A DNA stretch of 64,000 bases, taken from contig CAJXRQ010000009.1 in NCBI GenBank assembly GCA_913060505.1, forward strand, positions 46,396 to 110,395, read 5' to 3'. The notes beneath the pieces were generated by a model. The model was not told the origin of the DNA. It saw nothing but the letters and a program-made list of their open reading frames with translations, and searched no databases. The translations under genes were made by a program, and so were the position numbers. This document shows, piece by piece, positions 1 to 8,201 of the stretch; the first letter of the stretch is position 1, and each line of letters begins with the position of its first letter. This DNA is from an uncultured Desulfovibrio sp. Its GTDB lineage: Bacteria > Desulfobacterota > Desulfovibrionia > Desulfovibrionales > Desulfovibrionaceae.

Positions 1-1
1 A

Positions 2-775
2 GCACAAGGCCCGCTCGTGGTGGTGGACTGCGGTTCCACGCAGCCCACCCTGCTGGAAAGCGAACTGTTCGGACACACCAAGGGATCCTTTACCCATGCG
101 GTCAAGGATAAAAAAGGCCTTATCGAAGAAGCGGACGGCGGCACCCTGTTTCTGGATGAAATCGGCAATATTTCGCCGGAAATGCAAACCCGGCTGCTGC
201 GCTTCCTGCAAGAACGCACCATACGCAGGGTTGGAGACAACCGGGAACGACAGGTCAACTGCCGAGTGGTTTCAGCTACCAACGCCGGGCTGCAGGATAT
301 GGTCCGTGACGGGGATTTCCGGGAAGACCTCTATTACAGACTCAAGGTCGTGACACTGCATATTCCTCCGCTGCGCCAACGCATGGAGGACGTGCCCTTG
401 CTGGCCCGTAACTTTGCCGCGAAACTCTGCGAGGAGCAGGGACGCCCACCTGTGGAATTTTCGCAACAGGCCATGGAATGCATCATGGAACATCCGTGGC
501 CCGGTAACGTTCGCGAATTGCAACACGCTGTGGAAGGCGCCCTGGTCTTTTGCACCGGCAATACCATAGCCCCGCAGGACTTGCAGCTGGAAGTGCTGGA
601 AACGCCACACACAACCGACGATTCTCTCTCTCTGGAAGACAATGAACGCAAGGCCATCCTGCGCGCTCTGGAGCACTGCAACTGGGTCAAGAAGGCCGCT
701 GCCGATGAATTGGGCATCAGCCGCCGGGCCATCCATTACAAAATCAAAAAATACGACATCAGCGTACCGGAATAA
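2..775 (+). CDS. Sigma-54-dependent transcriptional activator, C-terminal part (cut by window start)
   Basis: An NtrC-type AAA+ activator whose reading frame is open to the first base, so the N-terminus (probably a receiver or other sensor domain and the Walker A segment) lies outside the window. Visible are the sigma-54 contact loop, here GSFTHA rather than the usual GAFTGA, then Walker B (GGTLFLDEIG), the sensor region around RLLRFLQE, an arginine-finger region (FREDLYYRL), the PWPGNVREL segment and a C-terminal Fis-type helix-turn-helix (KKAAADELGISRRAIHYKIKKY). It would remodel closed sigma-54 RNA polymerase at its target promoter. The target cannot be told from here. Family assignment is firm; the altered loop is the only odd feature. 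Confidence 0.93.
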   Translation, partial: AQGPLVVVDCGSTQPTLLESELFGHTKGSFTHAVKDKKGLIEEADGGTLFLDEIGNISPEMQTRLLRFLQERTIRRVGDNRERQVNCRVVSATNAGLQDMVRDGDFREDLYYRLKVVTLHIPPLRQRMEDVPLLARNFAAKLCEEQGRPPVEFSQQAMECIMEHPWPGNVRELQHAVEGALVFCTGNTIAPQDLQLEVLETPHTTDDSLSLEDNERKAILRALEHCNWVKKAAADELGISRRAIHYKIKKYDISVPE

Positions 776-904
776 TCCGGTACATTTCTTTTCTTTTTTT
801 GCGGTGGGAGGTTGCTCTTCCACCGTAATTTCATTTACCGTTACCGAAAATCGAAATACGGCACCCTCCGTGCGCCAAACCGTTCTGCCGAACAAGGAAC
901 AGCC

Positions 905-2143
905 ATGTCCCGTGTACGTTTCCGCGCCCCGTTTATCAATACCAGTTCCCTGATCGAACACCAGTTCCTGCAATATGATCCCGCCTTCAGCGAGGAAAAA
1001 GCCAAGCGCGACCCGCAACTGGTGGACATGGAAACCACACTTGGAGAATTCGAGAAGCAGGGCAAGGAGATGATGATCTCCCGCCAGCATTATTTTGAAT
1101 CCAAATGGCTTGAGGAATACACCGCCTACTTCAGGCACTTTGACGAATCCCGTGAAATTTTCCTGCGTTCGCTGGAGGACACGGATCAGCCCGACCAACT
1201 GGAGCAGGCACCGGACGGTTCATGGGGCAGATATCTGCACCTTTTCTTTCTCAAGCTCGACCAGACAGTGGATGCCATCAATGACCTGAGCGACGATGAC
1301 CCTCAGGTTTCGCCCGAATACCCGCTGTCCTTCATGGCCCGGCTGAACAACCCGCAAGTGCGGGACCGATACATCAAGCAGTTGCTGGTATCCGATATCG
1401 CCGAAACAGGCATCAACAACCGTGATGCACTCAATGCCGTGGCCTCCGGGCTGGCTCAATTCTGCTTCAAGAAACGGCTCAGGAAATACATTCGGAATTT
1501 CACCACGGGCTTCGACCTTACGGATGAATACATCGATTCATATAAAAAACTGGTGGACTGGTGGCAGGACGAAACCACCGGCTATTGGGGCGCATGGTAC
1601 AAAACGGATCTCGGCATCGTGCATACGCAGGATCTGAGCATCACCTATCACATGATAGCCTACATCAGAAAGGCCAAAACCCTGCCCATCAACTACTGGA
1701 ACAAAATCATCGCCACCACCTTTGCCATCAAGGAACGGCCTTATCCGTATGGCTGGATGCACGACGGACACATGAACGATCACAACAACTACGATGTGGC
1801 CAAGATTTTCAGGTATGGCTGGAATGAAATGACCAAAGGCCAAAAGAGCCGGGCCAGCGCGGAAATTCAGGACATGCTCGATTACTGCCTCAACGTTTCC
1901 TGGAGTGACGACATCGGCTTCAAGGGCGATCCGACCTTCTACAACTCCCTGAGCTCCGCCTATTATTTCGCGGTTTCCCTTCTTTGTACCATCGGCTACT
2001 TCAGCAAGGACGACCGTTTTTGGACGGACAGAAATTTTCCGGAATCAGAGGAATTCCGTAAAAAGATCCTGGCCAAGATGGATGAACTGGATATGGACGA
2101 CCGTATTTCCGAAGCGGCACGGGAGAGGCTCACAGGCTGCTGA
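905..2143 (+). CDS. Conserved hypothetical soluble protein, 412 aa
   Basis: I do not recognise the family. The start at 905 (MSRVRFRAPF) is preceded by an AAGGAA ribosome site about seven bases upstream; a longer in-frame opening from 812 lacks one. The protein has no signal peptide or membrane segment. It is mostly helical, acidic in its first third (GEFEKQGKEM, SREIFLRSLEDT) and aromatic-rich in the middle (YKKLVDWWQD, GYWGAWYKT, YGWMHDGHMNDHNNYD). The tryptophan, histidine and aspartate-rich stretch around residues 220-300 resembles an alpha/alpha-barrel active-site face of the kind seen in terpenoid cyclases or glycoside hydrolases, but that is only an impression. It stands alone between the sigma-54 activator and a convergent binding-protein gene. 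Confidence 0.8.
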   Translation: MSRVRFRAPFINTSSLIEHQFLQYDPAFSEEKAKRDPQLVDMETTLGEFEKQGKEMMISRQHYFESKWLEEYTAYFRHFDESREIFLRSLEDTDQPDQLEQAPDGSWGRYLHLFFLKLDQTVDAINDLSDDDPQVSPEYPLSFMARLNNPQVRDRYIKQLLVSDIAETGINNRDALNAVASGLAQFCFKKRLRKYIRNFTTGFDLTDEYIDSYKKLVDWWQDETTGYWGAWYKTDLGIVHTQDLSITYHMIAYIRKAKTLPINYWNKIIATTFAIKERPYPYGWMHDGHMNDHNNYDVAKIFRYGWNEMTKGQKSRASAEIQDMLDYCLNVSWSDDIGFKGDPTFYNSLSSAYYFAVSLLCTIGYFSKDDRFWTDRNFPESEEFRKKILAKMDELDMDDRISEAARERLTGC

Positions 2144-2152
2144 CGGTTGCGA

Positions 2153-3142
2153 TCAATAGAAGCGTACGGCCATTTCAAGAGACTCGGGTAATGAAAATTC
2201 CATGCGCTGCATGGTGGACCTGTTCACGCCGAGCCGTATATCGCTTTTGTCTGCAACGCCTACCGGCATATCCTTGAGTGGATACCCATTGCGATGCGCC
2301 AACAACTGGCGGGCGGCCATTCGCCCCATGTGTTCATAATCCACGACTACGCCGAACAAAGCCCCATCGCGAACAAGCTGGTCATTCGATCCTATGACCG
2401 GAATCCCGGCCCGGACACAGGAATCGACAATCTCCTGCACCTTGGAACACAAGTAGCTGTCCGAAGGCAGATACAAGGCGTCGATATCTTCACAGCCCTC
2501 TTCCATGGTGGTCAAAAAACATTCCAAATAATCCGAGCCAGGTGCAACACGGAAGGTTTTCAAATCAAGCCCGATTTCGGCCGCGAAAGCCTCGACATCT
2601 TTCTTTTGGATGATGGAATTGGGTTCACGAGGATTGAACAAAAGCCCCAGTCGGGAGCACCCCAAAAGACGGACAGCCATGCGGATTTGCACGGAAACAG
2701 GGATATGATGGCTCACGCCGGCAAGGTTGGCACGGCCTCCGCAGCCCATGGAAACGGCCAACCCGGATTCTCTGGGATAGAAAACGAGGCTGTAAATGTG
2801 TGGTACGCGCCCTTGCAGAGCCTTATGTACTCGCACGGAACAGGAAGTACCAAACGTATAGACATAGTCGAATTTGTCAGGATCAAACTCGGCGCGCAAA
2901 AACGAACCCAACTTTGCGGAGTCCTGCCCGGCGTCCCAATGAAAATACTCGACCGGGCAGCCGTTGTCGGCCAACTCGGCACGAAATCCCTGTTCGGCCA
3001 GAGTTTCTCCACGCCAGGTCAGCATAGCCACGCGAAGCGGCGTTGCGCCATACGCCATGAAGGCGGATACCATAATGCCGCTGCACACAACAGCCATCAG
3101 CGACGCAAGCTTCGCAAACACTAACGATATTCGAAATATCAT
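2153..3142 (-). CDS. Orphan ABC-type periplasmic binding protein (DUF534/ABC_sub_bind-like)
   Basis: A 329-residue exported protein with a hydrophobic N-terminal signal segment (residues about 5-30, ending near AYGA). The body begins PLRVAMLTWRGETLAEQGFRAEL, typical of the ABC_sub_bind (TrpX/DUF534) type I periplasmic binding fold, and contains the hinge-like patterns LGLLFNPREPNS and DALYLPSDSYLCSK, then GIPVIGSNDQLVRDGALFGVVVDYEHMGRMAARQLL. Family members bind small ligands such as aromatic amino acids. No permease or ATPase genes are adjacent, so it may feed a distant transporter or a signalling protein. The start lacks a clear ribosome site; a second ATG at 3097 is possible but would shorten the signal peptide. 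It ends ten bases from the convergent hypothetical gene. Confidence 0.85.
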   Translation of the reverse strand: MIFRISLVFAKLASLMAVVCSGIMVSAFMAYGATPLRVAMLTWRGETLAEQGFRAELADNGCPVEYFHWDAGQDSAKLGSFLRAEFDPDKFDYVYTFGTSCSVRVHKALQGRVPHIYSLVFYPRESGLAVSMGCGGRANLAGVSHHIPVSVQIRMAVRLLGCSRLGLLFNPREPNSIIQKKDVEAFAAEIGLDLKTFRVAPGSDYLECFLTTMEEGCEDIDALYLPSDSYLCSKVQEIVDSCVRAGIPVIGSNDQLVRDGALFGVVVDYEHMGRMAARQLLAHRNGYPLKDMPVGVADKSDIRLGVNRSTMQRMEFSLPESLEMAVRFY

Positions 3143-3316
3143 AATACATTATACGATATTATTTGCCTATAAACAACTATATTCCTTCCAATTGTGCTTT
3201 GTATTCCGTATCATGATAAATCAGCCTCCACACTCCAATGCCCTTGCTTGTCCATTATGCCTTGGTGTAAAAGGAGACTCCAAAATAACGCTTTCATGCT
3301 CCCGCGGAGGAAATGA

Positions 3317-4270
3317 ATGGGAAAAACCGACATCCTGCTTGAGTCCGGCACCAACGAACTGGAAATTGTGGAATTCTATCTGGACGAAGTCGCCAAAGAG
3401 GATGGAGCAGAAGGATACAGGGGATTTTACGGCATCAACGTGGCCAAGGTTCTGGAAATCATACGCCTTCCAGCCTTGACAGATATGCCGGAAGCCTCCC
3501 ATCCGGCGGTTTTGGGCGCATTCAACCTTCGCGACCAAATAATACCGCTCATTGACCTGGCCAAATGGCTGGGCAAGGAACGCGCCGAAAGCGAGGAAGC
3601 CAAGGTCATCGTCACGGAATTCAACAAAACCAGAAGTGCATTTCTCGTTTCCGGCGTGACGCGAATCCACCGCATCAGTTGGCAGGAGGTCGAAGCTCCC
3701 ACCAAGTATGTTTCTGCCTTGACCGTCAATTCCATCACAGGCGTTGTCAAATTCAACAACAGGCTGGTCTTCATCCTCGACATGGAAAAGATCACGGCAG
3801 ACCTGAATCCCGGCATGCACGAACCAGAGGCGCCGGAGCCGCAGGTTGTCGAGCAGGTCCGCAGCCGCAAGCTGCGCGCTATTGTTGTTGACGATTCGAA
3901 CATGGCTCGCAAGATGGTTTCCGGGGTGCTGGAGAAATCCGGATTCGAAGTCATAACCGCAGAACACGGCGAGCAGGCATGGAACCGCCTGCAAGACCTC
4001 CGCGACAGAGCCCAACAGGAAAACAGACCGATGCAGGACTTTCTGGATATCGTGGTTTCCGACATTGAAATGCCCATCATGGACGGGCACAACCTGACCA
4101 AGCGCATCAAGGAAGACCACCTTCTCAAAACGCTTCCCGTGGTACTTTGCTCGTCCATCATAACGGACACTCTGCATCACAAGGGGATGTCTGTGGGGGC
4201 GGACGATCAGGTATCCAAAGCGGAACTCGGCCAACTGACGGGAAAAGTTCTTCAACTGGTGCAAGGATAA
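3317..4270 (+). CDS. cheV: CheV: CheW-receiver chemotaxis coupling protein
   Basis: A 317-residue CheV. Residues about 1-165 form a CheW-like coupling domain (IVEFYLDEV, GFYGINVAKVLEIIRLP, HPAVLGAFNLRDQIIPLIDLAKWLG). Residues about 188-315 form a receiver with the acidic pair in IVVDDSN and the phosphorylation aspartate in IVVSDIEMPIMDGH. CheV couples methyl-accepting receptors to CheA and uses its receiver for adaptation. The start follows a GGAGG six bases upstream. No cheA, cheW or receptor gene is adjacent; the following gene starts nine bases later and could be co-transcribed. The receiver has an extra segment (RDRAQQENRPMQDF) between helix 2 and strand 3, as is common in CheV proteins. 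Identification is firm. Confidence 0.95.
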   Translation: MGKTDILLESGTNELEIVEFYLDEVAKEDGAEGYRGFYGINVAKVLEIIRLPALTDMPEASHPAVLGAFNLRDQIIPLIDLAKWLGKERAESEEAKVIVTEFNKTRSAFLVSGVTRIHRISWQEVEAPTKYVSALTVNSITGVVKFNNRLVFILDMEKITADLNPGMHEPEAPEPQVVEQVRSRKLRAIVVDDSNMARKMVSGVLEKSGFEVITAEHGEQAWNRLQDLRDRAQQENRPMQDFLDIVVSDIEMPIMDGHNLTKRIKEDHLLKTLPVVLCSSIITDTLHHKGMSVGADDQVSKAELGQLTGKVLQLVQG

Positions 4271-4279
4271 ATAGAAAAG

Positions 4280-5914
4280 ATGTTCGCCGGTCCGGCCAAG
4301 CGCTATTTCAATTTCATGGGCAAGGCCTTTCCCGTGCTGTGTGCATCGGGAAAGCTCACGTTTATTCCATCGTCTCACAAAGCTGCGTCCTGTATGGACC
4401 GTTTCGAGGATTTCTCGACTCGTTCCATGGCCAAAAAACGCGAAATCCTCGAAGGCTTCCTGAAGACTTTTGAAGAATGCGCAGCAAAGGCTTCCGGAAA
4501 GGAAAAGGCACTCAACAACGCGCTGGCCGCCAATGTTCGCGGCGTGCTGCTTGAACTTTTTCAGGTGCGCCCATGGGAAACCTTGCCGCAGATATATCCG
4601 CTCATAGCGTTTACCGGTGTGTACCATGCGCTCACGCTGCCCATGGACAACCAGCGAAAACGACTCGGCAATCTTTGCAAGCGGTTACGCGCCATTCCCC
4701 CATTCCTGGCACAGGTGCAGGATAATGTTGAAACCGTAACCCCCTTCAACCGGGGAACGGCACAGACCATGACGCGACACTGTGCTCGGTACCTCAAGGA
4801 AATCACTGTCGACGAACGTCTGACCGGAGACAAAAACATTCCCCATCTGCTCGAAGGCTGCCTTCAGGCGCTACGGAATTATGACAGGCACATCATCTCG
4901 CGCCCGCAGGTTGAAAGCCATCCGGGACCGGACCTCGACACGGTCCTGCACGAAGCCTATGCCAACGTCCGCCCGGTGGCAGAAATTTTCGAGCTTGCCG
5001 ATGAACAATGGCGGCAGGCAAAAAATGCGCTGGAATCGATTGCTTCCGAATTCGGGTTCCCGGACTGGCGGTCAATCTACGACGACATTCCCGGTCTCAA
5101 CGATCTGCGCCCTTGCGACAATGAAGAAAACGAACATTCCGCGCACGAACGCATTTTTGACTGTCTTCGCCGTGAAACGGAAACTCTTGGGAGTACGTTC
5201 CGCAACATGACCGGCAACAACCACGTGCCGGACATACAGCTCACAGTCGAAGACGCTCCTTCCTTCATGACCACCATGAACGGTCCCATACGCTACTGTC
5301 CGCCGCCTGCCCCGGCCAAAAAGAATCAGGCACGCCTTCTGGTCACTCCCGCAGCATTTTATGCGCAGGGATTGGGAAGCAACGACGGCAGCATGGCAAG
5401 CATTCGCAAGGGAGCACGTATTGCGCTTGCTCGCGAAACATGGCCGGGCCGACACGTGCTGGCCTGTCACAGACTGGCTTCCACGGATACCGTTACGGCC
5501 CAGTTGCGCAATCCTCTGATGGAAGCCGGTTGGATGGTGTATACCGAAGACCTGCTTCTGGCTGGCAATTATCTTGAAACGCCTGACGAACGAGTGGCGT
5601 TGGAACGCCACAGGTTGTACCGCGCAACCCGCTGCATGGTGGACACGGGATTGGCCACGGGCCATGCCGACCAGAACCGTTGCACGGAGTTGCTGGAGCA
5701 GTGTGGCATGAGTCGCGATCAGGCTTTACGTGAAATTCGGGATATTTGCATGCGACCGGGCAGGGAAATCGTTCCGGTACTTGGAAGGGCCATATTAAAG
5801 GAAATGCATCAGGAATCAGGTCTTTCCAGCGGGGATTTCCGGGCCGCATTCCTTGCAGGTGGAGAAACTTCGCCGGAGATGACACTCCTGCGGATCAATT
5901 CCAGGGGTTCCTGA
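4280..5914 (+). CDS. DUF885-family protein with an altered catalytic-type motif
   Basis: The 544-residue protein matches the DUF885 family in its C-terminal half: an AFYAQ-like strand, RETWPGRH (residues 385-392), EAGWMVYTEDLLL and RATRCMVDTGLATGH. These correspond to the family's HE..PGHH, EGWA.Y.E and R..RA..DTGLH blocks. The first histidine of the HE pair is arginine here and the first H of the HH pair is also arginine, so the usual acidic/histidine site is not intact. Some family members have been linked to peptidase or hydrolase activity; this one may be inactive or rewired. No signal peptide is evident. It starts nine bases after cheV with a weak ribosome site and is probably in that transcript. 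Confidence 0.75.
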   Translation: MFAGPAKRYFNFMGKAFPVLCASGKLTFIPSSHKAASCMDRFEDFSTRSMAKKREILEGFLKTFEECAAKASGKEKALNNALAANVRGVLLELFQVRPWETLPQIYPLIAFTGVYHALTLPMDNQRKRLGNLCKRLRAIPPFLAQVQDNVETVTPFNRGTAQTMTRHCARYLKEITVDERLTGDKNIPHLLEGCLQALRNYDRHIISRPQVESHPGPDLDTVLHEAYANVRPVAEIFELADEQWRQAKNALESIASEFGFPDWRSIYDDIPGLNDLRPCDNEENEHSAHERIFDCLRRETETLGSTFRNMTGNNHVPDIQLTVEDAPSFMTTMNGPIRYCPPPAPAKKNQARLLVTPAAFYAQGLGSNDGSMASIRKGARIALARETWPGRHVLACHRLASTDTVTAQLRNPLMEAGWMVYTEDLLLAGNYLETPDERVALERHRLYRATRCMVDTGLATGHADQNRCTELLEQCGMSRDQALREIRDICMRPGREIVPVLGRAILKEMHQESGLSSGDFRAAFLAGGETSPEMTLLRINSRGS

Positions 5915-5924
5915 CCGTCCCTCC

Positions 5925-7682
5925 TTACATCATGGACATACGTTCGATATTGGGCATTCCCGGTTGCCGTTGCAGGCTGACGGCATCCGCAAGCCGTTCT
6001 ATGCGCCCCACATTATCGATAAACAGCTCGGCAAGACGCGAATCCAGTTTGCCGTCCCGCGCTTCCAGGCCAATGATCTTCAAGGCCTGTTCACGGGTTT
6101 TGGCAGGTTTGTAATGCCGCTCCTGCGTTATGGCGTCATACACATCCACGATGGCCAGCATACGGCTTTGGATGAGTATATCGCTTCCTTTCAAGCCGTC
6201 AGGATACCCTGAGCCATCCATGCGCTCGTGGTGTTGGCGAATAATGGAAAGCATGTTGTCCAGTCCTTGGTGCAAAGGGATATGCTGGAGGATACGCTCG
6301 CTTTCCGCTGGATGACGTTGAATCTCCTTGCGCTCGTCCGGTGTGAGGTTGCCGTATGGCAGCAAAAGACAGGCACATTCATCTTCGCACAAAAGAGAGA
6401 TGTGTGAGCCGTTGCTCCCCAGCCCAAGCTTGCTCAAACTGCGGACATACTCCAGTTGTTCTTCACTGGGCGACATGGAAATATTGATCTCACGCAGCCG
6501 TTCATAGGCAGCTTCCCACTCGAATTCTTCGACCTGTCCGTAAAGCTGCATCCGGGTGCGCACAATATCCAGAATTTTTTCGGGCAGTCGGGAGTCCTTG
6601 GTCAGCACGTCTTCCTTGATGCCGATCTTCCCGATATCGTGCAAAATGCCGGAATAATAAATTTCGCGCACCTGCGCTTCCGAAAAATACAATCCGGGAT
6701 AGGCGTCGTTGTCCTCATTCACTTGCAGGGCAAACGCAACGGCCAACTGCGCAACCCTTCGCGAGTGGCCTGCCGTGAAGGGATCACGGGAATCGATAGC
6801 TTCGGCCAACGCCTGAAGAATGGCGTCCATTCGCGTCTGCGAATTTTCAAAATTGAAAGCATTGCTTAAGGAGATGCCTGCGATACTGGCCATGGTCTGC
6901 AAATTCTTGCGGTGTCCGGCGGTAAAGGCTCCCGCGGTATCCGAGGCGAGGAACAGAATACCTTCGCAACGGTTCGGAGAAACTATGGGCAAAAGAAGAA
7001 TGGACTGGACTCCCGGCAGGGAAACGTTCCAACGATCATCCATCACCACATTGTTAAGAATTTCCCCTTTGCCGCCAGCGCCGACATTGGCAAGCAAGGG
7101 GTAACTGCCAAGGCTGGACAGCGTTGCAAGATCCCTGAATCCGAAATGGTCGGCAAGACGAAATTTGTCGGAACCGGCCACGGTCAGGAAAACAGCACCC
7201 TTGTCTCCGGAATAGTTGCTGCGACGGCACTCGTTAAGCAGGGAACGGACGACATCGTGCAGTCGCAGTGATGAGTTGAATTGGGAAACGGAACGGTGCA
7301 GCAGCGAAAGTTCCCGGTATTTTGACAAGGCCTCGTCTGCGATGGAACGCCGAGCAGTCTCCATATCAATGAAGGCCTGCATGGTGAATTCCATAAGGCC
7401 CAGAAGCTGCCGGGCAGATTCTGGATCAGTTTTCTGCCCATCCCTGCCACGCAGGGCAAGATGCCCGGGCCGACCTCCAACCTCTATTTCAAGGCTGAAA
7501 ACATCGGCATCATGCAGGTCAAAAGAGTTTTTGGAATCCTCCGGGGCAACGGCATGTAACTGCCCATCAAGGAAAAAGGCCACGGCAGAACCTTCACCAG
7601 CAAGAGCTTGGGCTTTGTGCAGGAAGTCGCGCACTATCCCGGGGCGGATGGTTTTCTTTAACTGTTGCATGGCCGTTTGCAA
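5925..7682 (-). CDS. GAF plus HD-GYP protein, probable cyclic-di-GMP phosphodiesterase
   Basis: A 585-residue cytoplasmic signalling protein. Residues about 125-280 look like a GAF domain (LRLHDVVRSLLNECRR, KGAVFLTVAG, ILLLPIVSPNRCEGILFLAS). An HD-GYP domain follows: AIDSRDPFTAGHSRRVAQLA, the metal-binding HDIGKIGI, then QHHERMDGSGYPDGLKG and AIVDVYDAITQERHY. HD-GYP enzymes hydrolyse cyclic-di-GMP to GMP or pGpG. Between HDIGKIGI and the HPAESERIL helix lies an unusually long insert of about 90 residues (through SEEQLEYVRSLSKLGLG and SLLCEDECACLLLPYGN), where typical domains have about 25. The lone receiver lies just upstream in the same direction (20-base gap) and is its likely partner. The HD and GYP residues are intact, so activity is expected. 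Confidence 0.9.
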   Translation of the reverse strand: MQTAMQQLKKTIRPGIVRDFLHKAQALAGEGSAVAFFLDGQLHAVAPEDSKNSFDLHDADVFSLEIEVGGRPGHLALRGRDGQKTDPESARQLLGLMEFTMQAFIDMETARRSIADEALSKYRELSLLHRSVSQFNSSLRLHDVVRSLLNECRRSNYSGDKGAVFLTVAGSDKFRLADHFGFRDLATLSSLGSYPLLANVGAGGKGEILNNVVMDDRWNVSLPGVQSILLLPIVSPNRCEGILFLASDTAGAFTAGHRKNLQTMASIAGISLSNAFNFENSQTRMDAILQALAEAIDSRDPFTAGHSRRVAQLAVAFALQVNEDNDAYPGLYFSEAQVREIYYSGILHDIGKIGIKEDVLTKDSRLPEKILDIVRTRMQLYGQVEEFEWEAAYERLREINISMSPSEEQLEYVRSLSKLGLGSNGSHISLLCEDECACLLLPYGNLTPDERKEIQRHPAESERILQHIPLHQGLDNMLSIIRQHHERMDGSGYPDGLKGSDILIQSRMLAIVDVYDAITQERHYKPAKTREQALKIIGLEARDGKLDSRLAELFIDNVGRIERLADAVSLQRQPGMPNIERMSMM

Positions 7683-7702
7683 AACGATGATACCAGTTCC
7701 GG

Positions 7703-8083
7703 TTAAAGATCGAGCATTTCCCGGGATACCTTCAGGATCTCATCAGGATCAAAAGGCTTGGTCATGTAAAGCTTGGCACCAAGCTCAAGCCCCTGCCTGC
7801 GGTCCACTTCCTGTCCCTTGGCTGTGAGGAGTATGATCTTGATATCCTTCAGTTCCTCATTTTCCATAACCGTACGGCAAACCTCATAACCGTTCATCTT
7901 GGGCATCATGATGTCCAGAAAGACCAGATCGGGTTTTTCCTCATTGATAAAACCGAGTCCCTCTTCCCCGTCCGAAGCGGTAAAGAGTTCAACCCCGTAT
8001 TCGTCCTCAAGCTCTTCGAGGGTTTGCTCAAGAAGCATCTTGATGTGGACCTCATCGTCAACGATGAGAATCTTTTTCCCCAT
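7703..8083 (-). CDS. Single-domain response regulator
   Basis: A 126-residue receiver with no output domain. It has the acidic pocket (KILIVDDE), the phosphoacceptor aspartate in PDLVFLDIMMPKMNGYEV (about D57), the conserved threonine (IILLTAKG) and the lysine of TKPFDP. Such stand-alone receivers pass phosphate or act on a partner by contact. Its neighbours are a hybrid histidine kinase upstream (gap 118 bases) and the GAF/HD-GYP protein downstream (gap 20 bases), all on the minus strand. A route from kinase to receiver to cyclic-di-GMP hydrolysis is therefore plausible, though inferred from position only. The start follows an AGGATC-type ribosome site. Confidence 0.93.
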   Translation of the reverse strand: MGKKILIVDDEVHIKMLLEQTLEELEDEYGVELFTASDGEEGLGFINEEKPDLVFLDIMMPKMNGYEVCRTVMENEELKDIKIILLTAKGQEVDRRQGLELGAKLYMTKPFDPDEILKVSREMLDL

Positions 8084-8201
8084 AATCAGGATCCCCCTTT
8101 GTCCACCGTATTCGCTGTTGTTATATAACTCATTCCTATCAAATCACGATAAAACAAGTCCGGCAATCGGGCAAGGTTGATATTCTGTACTGCCCAAAAA
8201 A

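Noticed and set aside
272..1198. Long minus-strand open frame opposite the sigma-54 regulator and the 905 gene
   Set aside because: Antisense shadow of two better supported genes, no ribosome site and no recognisable motif.
3221..4627. 468-codon minus-strand frame opposite cheV
   Set aside because: Shadow of cheV and the following gene; no start site or domain.
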